A stretch of 22,100 nt of DNA, taken from assembly GCA_011524805.1 (NCBI GenBank), contig WTJO01000039.1:1-22100 (forward strand). Reading direction: 5' to 3'. Made by a program: the position numbers and the translations under genes. The DNA is from Alphaproteobacteria bacterium. Its GTDB lineage: Bacteria > Pseudomonadota > Alphaproteobacteria > Puniceispirillales > Puniceispirillaceae. Each line of letters starts with the position of its first letter. Within the stretch, counting starts at the first letter, position 1. Positions 1 through 7,374 of the stretch are shown here, piece by piece. The notes beneath the pieces were generated by a model that was not told the DNA's origin, ran no database searches, and saw nothing but the letters and a program-made list of their open reading frames with translations.

Positions 1-612
1 GCCATAGATCGCACCCATAGCCGAGCAGATGATATAAATAGCTATTTCCCGCTAGCTGCCTTGAGACGTGCTGAAAAAAATGGTGTTATTGGCGGCATAG
101 CTCCGTATTTTTACGGTCTGCCCACAAATAGAAGCCAGAAAACTACCATCGAACAGGATTGCGCAGAGCTGGTTTCATGGATTGAAACAGACAGACCTGA
201 TGCGGTGATCGGCCTGCCTAACTGTCCTGTCTGCCATCAATCGGTGTCACTTGCGATGCGGGCTCTAGAGGCGGCAGGCACACCGACCGTGATTATGGGA
301 TGCGCCAGAGATATTGTTGAATATGCAGGCGTGCCACGGTTCCATTTTTCAGATTTTCCGCTTGGTAACGCTGCCGGTCTGCCGCACAAGCCAGAGGCAC
401 AATATGCCAGCCTGATAGATGCACTTGGCCTGTTCGAAACAGCCACCAAGGCGCGCACCACTTTTACCTCGCCCCAGATATGGTCTGAAGATGAATCCTG
501 GAAAGACGATTATTCAAATCCGGATAAATTGACAGCAGATGAGATTGCCGCCCGCAGACAGGCCTTTGATGCGGCTAAGTCAACAGCCGCTACGCTCCGA
601 ACTAGGCAGTAA
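1..612 (+). CDS. GrdB/PrdB-like reductase family protein, Cys variant (5' partial)
   Basis: The reading frame is open from base 1 to a TAA at 610-612, so 203 residues of the C-terminal part are visible and the true start lies outside the window. The motif [10 protein letters not shown] (Cys codons at 223-225 and 232-234), followed by [15 protein letters not shown] and [10 protein letters not shown], resembles the glycine/sarcosine/betaine/D-proline reductase component B family. The anaerobic members carry selenocysteine in this Cys-rich segment. Here both positions are ordinary Cys codons (TGT, TGC) and no in-frame TGA is present. Related Cys-only proteins occur in aerobic alphaproteobacteria, and I know of no settled function for them. 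A thiol-dependent reductive cleavage of a small amine is the family-based guess. The gene converges on folD with an 11-base overlap. Family call fairly firm; substrate unknown. Confidence 0.7.
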   Translation, partial: AIDRTHSRADDINSYFPLAALRRAEKNGVIGGIAPYFYGLPTNRSQKTTIEQDCAELVSWIETDRPDAVIGLPNCPVCHQSVSLAMRALEAAGTPTVIMGCARDIVEYAGVPRFHFSDFPLGNAAGLPHKPEAQYASLIDALGLFETATKARTTFTSPQIWSEDESWKDDYSNPDKLTADEIAARRQAFDAAKSTAATLRTRQ

Positions 613-1495
613 GCCCTTTAGGATCTTCCAGCCCGTGAATCCGGCAGCAGGCAGTCAGGGTATTGGCCAGAAGACAGGCGATTGTCATTGGCCCAACTCC
701 GCCCGGCACAGGCGTAATCGCGCCTGCTATCTGCTGGCATGCATCAAAATCGACATCACCAATAATACGGCTTTTGCCATCTTTGGACGCGATGCGGTTA
801 ATCCCGACATCAATGATACAGGCGCCCTGTTTTATCCATGATGCCTTCACGGTCTCAGCCCGCCCCACAGCCGCGATCACAATATCTGCAGTTTTGACGA
901 CATCTTCTATATTTCTGGTTTTTGAGTGTACCATGGTGACAGTGCAGTTATCATTCAGCAGCAATTGCGCCATAGGCTTGCCGACAATATTGCTCCTGCC
1001 AACCACCACCGCATGGCATCCGCTCAAGCTACCCAGCGTATCCCGCAACATCATCAGACATCCCAGCGGCGTGCAGGGCACCATGGATTTCTGCCCTGTG
1101 CCCAGAAGACCGACATTGGAAATATGAAACCCGTCTACGTCTTTTTCAGGGGTAATAGCATTGATAACAGCTGTTTCATCAAGATGATCAGGCAGGGGAA
1201 GCTGAACCAGAATCCCGTGAATAGACGCATCATTATTCAGGTTGTCAATTAACGCCATAAGCGTCTGCTGGTCTGTGTCTGCATCCAGCCTATGTTCAAC
1301 AGATTTCATGCCTGCTTCGGCTGTCTGCTTGCCTTTTGAGCGTACATATACTTCAGAGGCAGGGTCTTCTCCGACCAGTACAACTGCCAGCCCCGGCGTG
1401 ATATTATGCGCGCTCTTTAGCTGGTTAACCTGTGTGGCGATTTGTTCGCGTATGCCAGAAGCAAATGCCTTGCCGTCAATCACCTGTGCACCCAT
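602..1495 (-). CDS. folD: FolD bifunctional methylene-THF dehydrogenase / methenyl-THF cyclohydrolase
   Basis: This is a 297-residue protein of normal FolD length. It interconverts 5,10-methylene-THF, 5,10-methenyl-THF and 10-formyl-THF with NAD(P) in the cytoplasm. Visible signatures are the catalytic Tyr50/Lys54 segment ([13 protein letters not shown]), [15 protein letters not shown], the dinucleotide-binding [13 protein letters not shown] and the C-terminal [11 protein letters not shown] chose the ATG at 1495 because an AAGGAG ribosome site lies just upstream. The frame extends 15 codons further, but that extension reads through a small hairpin and has no family similarity. The gene lies 57 bases behind fhs on the same strand and is probably co-transcribed, giving a formate-to-methylene-THF route. 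Its TAG stop lies inside the 3' end of the opposing GrdB-like gene. Confidence 0.96.
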   Translation of the reverse strand: MGAQVIDGKAFASGIREQIATQVNQLKSAHNITPGLAVVLVGEDPASEVYVRSKGKQTAEAGMKSVEHRLDADTDQQTLMALIDNLNNDASIHGILVQLPLPDHLDETAVINAITPEKDVDGFHISNVGLLGTGQKSMVPCTPLGCLMMLRDTLGSLSGCHAVVVGRSNIVGKPMAQLLLNDNCTVTMVHSKTRNIEDVVKTADIVIAAVGRAETVKASWIKQGACIIDVGINRIASKDGKSRIIGDVDFDACQQIAGAITPVPGGVGPMTIACLLANTLTACCRIHGLEDPKGLTA

Positions 1496-1520
1496 GTTTG
1501 CTCCTTGTGATGAAATTTCA

Positions 1521-1561
1521 GTGTTGTCTATATGCAACACGATAAGCCTTTTTTAAAAAAG
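1521..1561 (-). other. Small stem-loop and A/T palindrome between fhs and folD
   Basis: The 57-base spacer between fhs and folD holds GTGTTG at 1521-1526 and its complement CAACAC at 1535-1540 (8-base loop). A perfect T6A6 palindrome flanked by C and G (1548-1561) covers the fhs stop codon. The stem-loop ends about 25 bases before the folD start. It could adjust folD translation or RNA stability, but nothing in the sequence proves a role. Confidence 0.3.
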
Positions 1562-3229
1562 TCCGTCTATCTGGCCTGCTTCATTCAGCATAATCTGTTC
1601 GGCAGAGGGCGTGCGTGGCAGACCGGGCATCGTCATTATCTCGCCACAGATAGCAACAATAAATCCGGCACCAGCAGACAGCCTTACTTCGCGTACCGGC
1701 ACAGAATGGCCAGTAGGTGCCCCTCTTAGATTAGGGTCTGTGCTGAAGCTATACTGGGTTTTTGCCATGCAAACAGGCAGATGTCCATAGCCCTGCTGTT
1801 CCCACAATCTGAGCTGTTCCCTGATTTTCTTATCTGCCAGCACCTCATCTGCGCGATAGATACGTTTGGCAATGGTTTCAATCTTCTCAAACAGAGGCAT
1901 CTCGTCTGGATAGATCGGGGCAAAATTAGCACTGTCTGCATCTGCAATCTCGGCAACACGGCGGGCAAGTTCTTCAGAGCCTTCCGAGCCAAGCTCCCAA
2001 TGACGTGACACGATTGCTTCAGAGCCCTGATTAGCAACAAATTCCTGAATCACGGCGATTTCTGCGTCAGTATCTTTGATGAAATGATTAATCGCCACAA
2101 TCACAGGCACACCAAAAGATTTCATATTTTCAATATGCCGTCCTAGGTTTGGACAGCCTGCCAGCACTGCCTCTGTATTTTCGGCATCTAGGTCTGCCTT
2201 GGCGACACCGCCATTCATTTTCATCGCCCGCACCGTAGCCACAATCACAACAGCGCTTGGGCTTATGTCTGCTTTGCGGCATTTGATATTCAGGAATTTT
2301 TCAGCGCCCAGATCAGCTCCGAATCCGGCTTCTGTAACAACATAATCCCCCAGCTTTAGTGCAGCTTTGGTTGCTATCACAGAATTACAGCCATGCGCGA
2401 TATTTGCAAATGGCCCGCCATGCACAAACGCAGGATTATTCTCAAGTGTCTGCACCAGATTCGGCTGGATAGCCTGTTGTAACAGGACTGTCATCGCACC
2501 ATCAGCCTTGATGTCACGGCAATAGACAGGGCTTTTATCACGCCGGTAGGCAACGATAATATCGCCAAGTCGCTGGCGCAGATCATCTGCATTTTTTGCC
2601 AGACACAAAATCGCCATCACTTCGGATGCCACGGTGATATCAAAGCCGGCCTGACGCGGATAGCCATTACCAACCCCGCCAAGAGAGGTTACAATATCGC
2701 GGAGGGCGCGGTCATTCATATCAACCACACGGCGCCAGCTTACACGTCTCTGATCTATCTCAAGCTCGTTGCCCCAATAGATATGGTTATCAATCATCGC
2801 AGATAGCAGATTATGTGCTGAGGTGATGGCATGAAAATCGCCTGTGAAATGCAAATTCATATCTTCCATCGGCACAACTTGCGCATAGCCGCCACCAGCT
2901 GCCCCGCCCTTCATGCCAAAGCAGGGGCCAAGGCTGGCCTCGCGAATACAGACAACAGCGCGTTTGCCAATCGCATTCAGCCCATCTCCCAGACCGACAG
3001 TTGTGGTGGTTTTGCCTTCACCTGCAGGGGTCGGGTTAATCGCTGTTACCAGAATAAGTTTGCCGTCTGGTCTGTCAGACAGGCTATCAAGATAGTCGGC
3101 AGAGATTTTCGCCTTGTCATGGCCAAAGGGCACCAAATCTTTTTCGGGAATGCCAAGTTTGGCGCCTATTTCCTGAATAGGTTTTTTAACTGCCTCTCTT
3201 GCAATTTCAATATCTGATTTGAATGACAT
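1553..3229 (-). CDS. fhs: Formate-tetrahydrofolate ligase
   Basis: This is a 558-residue protein of normal length for Fhs. It uses ATP to join formate to THF, giving 10-formyl-THF, which FolD can then reduce. The nucleotide-binding loop [12 protein letters not shown] sits near residues 66-77, and [21 protein letters not shown] and [13 protein letters not shown] are diagnostic family blocks. The ATG at 3229 (MSFKSD) is preferred because a GAGG ribosome site sits about 8 bases upstream. A GTG 12 bases earlier overlaps that site and is unlikely. The gene is first in a likely fhs-folD operon read from the 3230-3462 intergenic region. In marine alphaproteobacteria such a pair commonly handles C1 units released from methylated compounds or glycine; that use is inferred here. 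Confidence 0.97.
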   Translation of the reverse strand: MSFKSDIEIAREAVKKPIQEIGAKLGIPEKDLVPFGHDKAKISADYLDSLSDRPDGKLILVTAINPTPAGEGKTTTTVGLGDGLNAIGKRAVVCIREASLGPCFGMKGGAAGGGYAQVVPMEDMNLHFTGDFHAITSAHNLLSAMIDNHIYWGNELEIDQRRVSWRRVVDMNDRALRDIVTSLGGVGNGYPRQAGFDITVASEVMAILCLAKNADDLRQRLGDIIVAYRRDKSPVYCRDIKADGAMTVLLQQAIQPNLVQTLENNPAFVHGGPFANIAHGCNSVIATKAALKLGDYVVTEAGFGADLGAEKFLNIKCRKADISPSAVVIVATVRAMKMNGGVAKADLDAENTEAVLAGCPNLGRHIENMKSFGVPVIVAINHFIKDTDAEIAVIQEFVANQGSEAIVSRHWELGSEGSEELARRVAEIADADSANFAPIYPDEMPLFEKIETIAKRIYRADEVLADKKIREQLRLWEQQGYGHLPVCMAKTQYSFSTDPNLRGAPTGHSVPVREVRLSAGAGFIVAICGEIMTMPGLPRTPSAEQIMLNEAGQIDGLF

Positions 3230-3284
3230 GCCGATCCTCACTTGTCTTGTTTATCTGAAAGCGCATAAACATAATTTTCAAAAT

Positions 3285-3353
3285 GATAGCTCTATCTGCA
3301 CGCAATGCCGTTCGCTATCACTATTACCACATGTGATAGGGTGAATGTGATAA
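3285..3353. promoter_or_regulatory. Dyad cluster between divergent fhs and dgoK
   Basis: Three structured elements lie in the 233-base divergent spacer. GATAG-CT-CTATC is at 3285-3296. A perfect 7-base inverted repeat has CTATCAC at 3315-3321 and GTGATAG at 3333-3339, with an 11-base spacer. ATGTGATA at 3331-3338 is repeated directly at 3345-3352. Their position between two divergent starts suggests operators for a regulator not encoded in this window. The repeats are seen directly; the regulatory role is inferred. Confidence 0.4.
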
Positions 3354-3382
3354 ATTACTTTGTCTAAACACGCCATAGAATA

Positions 3383-3413
3383 TTGCGATACGCACAGAAT
3401 TATAGTCTATAAT
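3383..3413 (+). promoter_or_regulatory. Putative dgoK promoter with palindrome over the -10
   Basis: A perfect TATAAT hexamer at 3408-3413 is the right half of a perfect palindrome, ATTATAG-T-CTATAAT (3399-3413). A partial -35, TTGCGA, is at 3383-3388. The spacing is 19 bases to TATAAT, or 17 if TCTATA (3406-3411) is the -10. A dyad placed on the -10 would suit a repressor. The dgoK start is 50 bases downstream. Confidence 0.45.
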
Positions 3414-3462
3414 CACTTCCAGATTATATTGGCCAGTATCGGCATTATGAGGGGGGCAATTC

Positions 3463-4389
3463 ATGGACGCTAAGGCCAGTTTTATCGGTGTAGACTGGGG
3501 CACATCTTCATTTCGGGCATTTCTGCTTACCGCAGATGGCAGGCCTGTAGATCAGATAGCTGAAGATGCCGGTATCAAGCGTGTCAGCAATGGTGCGTTC
3601 TCGGATGTGCTGGACAGGGTAGTTGCGCGATGGCCTGATCTGCCAGAAGGTGCGCCGGTGATTATGTGCGGGATGATTGGCAGTGCGCAGGGATGGCATG
3701 AAGTGCCTTATATCACTGCACCTGAACAGGCAGATGTGTCCGGTCTTTCACAAGGATGTTTCAGATTTTCTTATCAAGACAGGCACATCAGCATCATTCC
3801 GGGGCTGTCTCTCGCCGGATTTGACGGGACGATAGACGTCATGCGTGGCGAGGAAACATTATATCTTGGCGCAACAGCCGGTCTGCCGGAACAGGATAGA
3901 TATATCTGCCTGCCCGGCACACATTCAAAATGGATAGACGCAAGGGCAGGCCGGATTGACAGCTTTGCCACCTTCATGACAGGCGAGATGTTCGAGCTGG
4001 CAACATCGCATTCCATGCTTGCCCCTGTGCTTGAGGCGCCTGCTGAGCTGGATATGGACAGTTTCAGGGAAGGGCTGGCAGGTGCAGAAAAGCAAATGGG
4101 TCTGTTGAACCAGCTATTTTCAGTGCGGGCAGAGATTGTGACAGGCAGACGTAATGGTCTTTCAGGATATAGTTTTGTCTCTGGGCTGATTATAGGGGCT
4201 GAATTATCGGCTGTCGCACCGCGCATCAGACAGAGCGGCACCCCTGCCATTATTATCGCCTCTGGCAAGACAGCACAGCTATATCAGATAGGGTGCGCAC
4301 ATTTTGGCATCCCTACCAGCTTGTGCGATGCCACAGACGCGGTAATAGCAGGTCTAGCCGCTATATACCGGTTTCAGCATTGTGACTAA
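3463..4389 (+). CDS. dgoK: 2-dehydro-3-deoxygalactonokinase family (DgoK)
   Basis: This 308-residue protein matches the DgoK family (usually about 290-310 residues). That family phosphorylates 2-keto-3-deoxy-galactonate at C6 for later aldol cleavage to pyruvate and glyceraldehyde 3-phosphate. The N-terminal VDWGTSSFRAFLL is the actin/hexokinase-like phosphate-binding motif, and CGMIGSAQGW, DVMRGEET, LPGTHSKW and FMTGEMFEL are family blocks. A strong GAGGGGGG ribosome site precedes the ATG. The usual partner, a KDPGal aldolase (dgoA), is not adjacent, but a dehydratase, an aldolase and a uronate dehydrogenase lie further along at 11857-15286. The gene converges on dadA with 14 bases between stops. 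The true substrate may be another 2-keto-3-deoxy sugar acid. Confidence 0.88.
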   Translation: MDAKASFIGVDWGTSSFRAFLLTADGRPVDQIAEDAGIKRVSNGAFSDVLDRVVARWPDLPEGAPVIMCGMIGSAQGWHEVPYITAPEQADVSGLSQGCFRFSYQDRHISIIPGLSLAGFDGTIDVMRGEETLYLGATAGLPEQDRYICLPGTHSKWIDARAGRIDSFATFMTGEMFELATSHSMLAPVLEAPAELDMDSFREGLAGAEKQMGLLNQLFSVRAEIVTGRRNGLSGYSFVSGLIIGAELSAVAPRIRQSGTPAIIIASGKTAQLYQIGCAHFGIPTSLCDATDAVIAGLAAIYRFQHCD

Positions 4390-4394
4390 GAGGG

Positions 4395-4418
4395 CAGCTA
4401 GCCTTATGAGGCTAGCTG
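4395..4418. terminator. Perfect 10-bp hairpin between convergent dgoK and dadA
   Basis: CAGCTAGCCT (4395-4404) and AGGCTAGCTG (4409-4418) form a perfect 10-base stem with a four-base loop (TATG), just after dgoK and over the last codons of dadA. Neither side has a convincing run of T, so this is a weak terminator or a 3'-end stabilising stem rather than a textbook intrinsic terminator. Confidence 0.45.
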
Positions 4419-5639
4419 GTTATCTTTACTGGTCACAATATCGCCAAGCATATGGGCGGAAAGACAGCTTAATGTCCAGCCCAGATGGCCATGACCTGTA
4501 TTATAAAATACACCCGGTTTTGAGCCTGCCCCAATTTTTGGCATCATAGAGGGCATCATTGGCCGCAAGCCTGCCCATGGCACAACATATTCTGTTGATA
4601 TATCGGGGAAGAATGTCTCTACCCAGCGTGTCAGAGGCGCAATTCTGTCTGCCCGGATATCCGTATTGATCCCGTTAAATTCTGCTGTGCCGGCTACCCT
4701 GAACCTGTTCTCGCCAAGACGTGAGGTCACAATTTTGGCCTGATCATCCAGAATGCTGGCATGCGGGGCTGCATTGCGCGATGCTGCATCATCCAGATCG
4801 ATAGTAATTGAATATCCCTTTACCGGATAGATATTCACCCTGTCGCCTAGCTGCTGGGCAAAATGCCGGCTGGCAACGCCGGCCGATACCACAATCGCAT
4901 CAAAGGTTTCATCATATTTCTCGCCATCCAGATCTTTCCAGAATATGGTCGGCTTTGCGCCATCATGATGAATATCATGCACATCTGCATTCATTACAAA
5001 TTGCACACCTTCTTCTGCTGCCCTGTTGGCAAGCTGGGTTGTGAATTTATGAATATCACCTGTAAAATCGCTTTCAGTATAATAGCCACCTATCAGTTTG
5101 GCCTGAAGTGTCGGCTCTATGTCATATACTTCCTCAGGGCTTAATCTGCGCCGCTTCAGCCCTGCCTTTGACAGCATGTCATTTACCTTATGGGCATGGG
5201 CAAATTCCTTTTCCTGCTTATATACATGCAGAATACCGCAATTCAGCCTGTCAAACTCAATGCCTGCAGAGTTGGCAAATTCCTGCATATATTTACGAGA
5301 CTCAATTGCCATTTTCGCAGTCTGGATAGTGTTCTGTTCATACTGGGTGCAATTTGTCATAAATTCGCCTAGCCAGCTATATTTGTGCCAGCTTGGAGAC
5401 AGGTTCATCAATAGCGGGGCGTCTTTGCGGAATAGCCATTTCATGCCTTTCGCAATCGTGCCAAAATTTGTCCATACCTCAGCATTGCTTGCAGATAGCT
5501 GACCGCCATTAGCAAAAGATGTTTCCATCGCCGGATATCTGTTTTTATCAAAAATGGTAACCTTGTGACCTTGTTGGCGAAGTACCCATGCGCTTGTAAC
5601 ACCAATAATGCCAGCACCGATAATAGCTACATGTTTCAT
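4404..5639 (-). CDS. dadA: DadA-like FAD-dependent D-amino acid dehydrogenase
   Basis: This 411-residue flavoprotein of the DAO/DadA family has an N-terminal Rossmann motif, VAIIGAGIIG (Gly8, Gly10, Gly13). NGGQLSASNAEVWTNF, YPVKGYSITI, PWAGLRPMMPSMMPKIG and C-terminal YNTGHGHLGWTLS match the DadA branch that oxidises D-amino acids to keto acids and ammonia, passing electrons to the respiratory chain. The ATG at 5639 is chosen for its GAGGATT ribosome site. A 20-codon upstream extension reads into riboswitch leader sequence and is rejected. The transcript begins with a tandem glycine riboswitch, so the gene should respond to glycine. That raises the possibility that the substrate is glycine, sarcosine or a related amine rather than D-alanine. 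The substrate cannot be read from sequence. Confidence 0.88.
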   Translation of the reverse strand: MKHVAIIGAGIIGVTSAWVLRQQGHKVTIFDKNRYPAMETSFANGGQLSASNAEVWTNFGTIAKGMKWLFRKDAPLLMNLSPSWHKYSWLGEFMTNCTQYEQNTIQTAKMAIESRKYMQEFANSAGIEFDRLNCGILHVYKQEKEFAHAHKVNDMLSKAGLKRRRLSPEEVYDIEPTLQAKLIGGYYTESDFTGDIHKFTTQLANRAAEEGVQFVMNADVHDIHHDGAKPTIFWKDLDGEKYDETFDAIVVSAGVASRHFAQQLGDRVNIYPVKGYSITIDLDDAASRNAAPHASILDDQAKIVTSRLGENRFRVAGTAEFNGINTDIRADRIAPLTRWVETFFPDISTEYVVPWAGLRPMMPSMMPKIGAGSKPGVFYNTGHGHLGWTLSCLSAHMLGDIVTSKDNQLAS

Positions 5640-5671
5640 GACAATCCTCAATATACAAAATGACCAGTGGC

Positions 5672-5704
5672 AAGGGCGCATCGCACAGCATGGATGCACG
5701 CCTT
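5672..5704 (-). promoter_or_regulatory. Possible expression-platform hairpin after the glycine riboswitch
   Basis: Between the second aptamer and the dadA start, AAGG...GCATC can pair with GATGC...CCTT around an internal mismatch (5672-5704 on the + strand). No T-run follows directly, so classic termination is not obvious. Control through access to the ribosome site near 5641-5652 is possible. The pairing is seen by eye only. Confidence 0.35.
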
Positions 5705-5718
5705 ATGGTTTGCCTCGC

Positions 5719-5914
5719 CTGTCCTTCTACCTGAGAGTTTGCAGGCCAGGTTCTGCCTGCTGCCCCTTCGGTGGGCGCGCTCGCCGCTCTCCAGACTGTC
5801 CATCACATGCAGTTCTTTTGCCTGAGAGATTAAGAGGTATTTGCTCCTTCGGCGCCGTGGCTAGCTCTTATATTCTTAAGAAAACCAAGAGGTGAGCCGC
5901 ACGATCTCTCCCAC
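5719..5914 (-). ncRNA. Tandem glycine riboswitch upstream of dadA
   Basis: Read on the minus strand, two consecutive glycine aptamers are complete. Aptamer 1 starts GGGAGAG (about 5906-5912), carries the core GCGCCGAAGGAGCAA (around 5841-5856) and closes with CTCTCAGGCAAAAGAAC (about 5812-5828). Aptamer 2 starts GGAGAG (5787-5792), carries CACCGAAGGGGCA (around 5761-5773) and closes with AACTCTCAGGTAGAAGGAC (about 5720-5739). These are the conserved elements of the Rfam-type glycine riboswitch, with both repeats present in the normal order. The element ends 80 bases before the dadA ATG on the same strand. Glycine riboswitches most often control the glycine cleavage system, so a dadA-like target is less usual. 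Whether binding turns expression on or off is not readable, although most natural examples are activating. Confidence 0.95.
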
Positions 5915-5934
5915 ATGCATTATCAGACAGGATA

Positions 5935-5963
5935 ATATTATGCTGATTCTCTAATATACGCAA
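5935..5963 (-). promoter_or_regulatory. Putative promoter for the riboswitch-dadA transcript
   Basis: On the minus strand TTGCGT (5958-5963) and TAATAT (5935-5940) are separated by exactly 17 bases. This would start transcription around 5927-5929, about 14 bases before the first aptamer. The spacing and fit to the riboswitch are good; the -35 is only a partial match. Confidence 0.5.
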
Positions 5964-5996
5964 GAAAAAATGATATATTAGCAAAAATTTGCCATT

Positions 5997-6743
5997 TTAG
6001 AGTATAAATACCATAAAGCCTGAAATAAACATCAGTGAAATCAGTGTGATTCTGAATTGTGTGTCGTTCAGCAATTTGAAGCAGAACAGGCCAATCTGCG
6101 CCCCGATGATAGATACGGGAATCGCCATTGCCAGAATTTTCACAGATTGCATTGTATATGTGCCTGCGATTGCAAGGCTGATACAGGTGATAGATAGCAC
6201 CGTAAGATTAAAAACCTGCAGAACAGATCTGATTTCTGCCTTTGGCCAGTTGTGAAGCGATAGCCAGATGCTTGGCACCGCACCTGACAGGCTAGCCAGG
6301 CCACCCAGAAACCCGCCAATAAAGCCAATCACGCCATCTGCAAGTGCATATTGCTTTGCCAGTGTAGGCAGTTTTCTGGTTACAAAAATATAAATGCCAT
6401 AGCTGATCATAAACAGCCCGATAATCAGCTTTAATATTTCGGCATCAATATAGGACAGGCTGTAAATGCCGAGCGGGATGCCAAAAAATGACGGCAGAAC
6501 ATATCTTGAAATGCGTTTTGGATATTGAAAAACAGTTTTTCTGACTACCCAGAATCCCTGAATGCCGGTAATGATACTGACCACCAGAATCATGCTTACC
6601 GCCTGTAATGGTGGCATGATTTGAAGCCAGAAACCTAGCGTAAACAGGGCTGTGCCAAAACTGGCCAGCCCGTTAATAAATCCGCCCATCAGGGCACCGG
6701 CTAATATAAAGATAAGCACGTCCGGGCTGATAATATCTAGCAT
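5997..6743 (-). CDS. TSUP (TauE/SafE) family permease
   Basis: This 248-residue, strongly hydrophobic protein has about eight predicted membrane segments in two similar halves. The first half contains GGFINGLASFGTALFTLGF and the second GGFLGGLASLSGAVPSIWL, the Gly-rich repeats typical of the TSUP/TauE/SafE family. Members export or import sulfite, sulfoacetate, taurine-derived sulfur anions or other organic anions at the inner membrane. The substrate here is unknown. I chose the ATG at 6743, which begins 5 bases after the stop of the upstream small gene. A frame extension to 6788 would overlap that gene by 40 bases and lacks family similarity. It is the last gene of the glpD-led run and ends just before the dadA promoter. 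Confidence 0.85.
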   Translation of the reverse strand: MLDIISPDVLIFILAGALMGGFINGLASFGTALFTLGFWLQIMPPLQAVSMILVVSIITGIQGFWVVRKTVFQYPKRISRYVLPSFFGIPLGIYSLSYIDAEILKLIIGLFMISYGIYIFVTRKLPTLAKQYALADGVIGFIGGFLGGLASLSGAVPSIWLSLHNWPKAEIRSVLQVFNLTVLSITCISLAIAGTYTMQSVKILAMAIPVSIIGAQIGLFCFKLLNDTQFRITLISLMFISGFMVFIL

Positions 6744-6748
6744 AGAAA

Positions 6749-6988
6749 TTAATGCTCGCTTAACAGGCGTTTCTGATAGAGCTGCCACAAAATATCAAGC
6801 AATTCATCATCCATAGAGGCAAAGATGCCTGCGCCAGCTTCATCATCATCAAAGGTCAGCCTGAGCAATTCTATAAAACCCGTTTTATCGGCGGGTCTGT
6901 CAAGCTGATGATAGGCTAGAAGCTGTTCTGCCCTGCCGAAAATAGCCTCAATCATCTGTGACATCTGCTCAGGGGTGGGGTCGTTCAT
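6749..6988 (-). CDS. Small conserved-looking hypothetical protein, 79 aa
   Basis: This is a soluble, acidic 79-residue protein that I do not recognise. It is predicted to be mostly helical, with an acidic middle (TFDDDEAGAG) and a C-terminal LLDILWQLYQKRLL helix. It lies between a DUF952 gene (28 bases upstream) and the TSUP permease (5 bases downstream), all on the minus strand. That spacing argues for a real translated gene in the same operon. No cysteines, signal peptide or membrane segment are seen. Confidence 0.6.
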   Translation of the reverse strand: MNDPTPEQMSQMIEAIFGRAEQLLAYHQLDRPADKTGFIELLRLTFDDDEAGAGIFASMDDELLDILWQLYQKRLLSEH

Positions 6989-7016
6989 CTTCTGTGATTC
7001 CTATGATCAAGGTTAT

Positions 7017-7358
7017 CTATATGCCTAACTCTGGCAGGATATGCAGATTATCCTTATCTAGCGTCAGCGTCCAGATATTGCGCACATGCACCATATCCAG
7101 ACTATCATAAAGATGGGGAAAAAGCTGGCCATCTCTGGCAGGCTCATATCGAATATCAAGCCTGTCTGTATCCACTTCAATTAGCAGCAGATTATCCTTG
7201 CCGGCAAAATGCAGTGCCAGCGTGCTGGCAATCTGGGCAGCGGTAGAAAAATGGATATAGCCATCTGTTATGTCAATTTCGGCACCTGTGAATATACCAG
7301 CCTGTTCAGCCGCCCGCCATATATCCGCATCACAGATTTTATAGATATAGCTATTCAT
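7017..7358 (-). CDS. DUF952 family protein
   Basis: This 113-residue soluble protein has the DUF952 signatures YIYKICDADIW near the N-terminus, DGYIHFSTAAQ around residues 32-42, LLLIEVDTDRL and FPHLYDSLDMV. Family members are short proteins of unknown biochemical role, structurally akin to the ADP-ribosyltransferase-like / RNA 2'-phosphotransferase fold. I give no function. It starts 16 bases after the glpD stop, which suggests translation from the same message. The link to glycerol metabolism is positional only. Confidence 0.8.
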   Translation of the reverse strand: MNSYIYKICDADIWRAAEQAGIFTGAEIDITDGYIHFSTAAQIASTLALHFAGKDNLLLIEVDTDRLDIRYEPARDGQLFPHLYDSLDMVHVRNIWTLTLDKDNLHILPELGI

Positions 7359-7374
7359 ATGCCTGTTCCCGAAT

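Noticed and set aside
211..240. Possible selenocysteine site in the GrdB-like gene
   Set aside because: The relevant codons are TGT and TGC; no TGA occurs in frame, so no recoding is needed.
663..1127. Long antisense frame within folD (similar ones opposite glpK, the dehydratase and dgoK)
   Set aside because: These are frames opposite strong, family-matched genes with odd residue composition. They are by-products of codon use.
1496..1540. 15-codon upstream extension of folD
   Set aside because: It crosses a stem-loop and lacks similarity. The AAGGAG site fits the ATG at 1495.
5640..5699. 20-codon upstream extension of dadA
   Set aside because: It is Cys-rich, unlike DadA N-termini, and lies in the leader. 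The ATG at 5639 has a good ribosome site and starts the Rossmann motif at once.
5608..5895. 95-codon open frame on the + strand across the dadA leader
   Set aside because: It runs opposite to a complete glycine riboswitch and reads its structured arms. No family similarity or ribosome site is visible.
5965..5996. GCAAA/TTTGC mini-dyad after the TSUP stop as a terminator
   Set aside because: The stem is only 4-5 bases with a very small loop and lies in A/T-rich promoter sequence; too weak to call.
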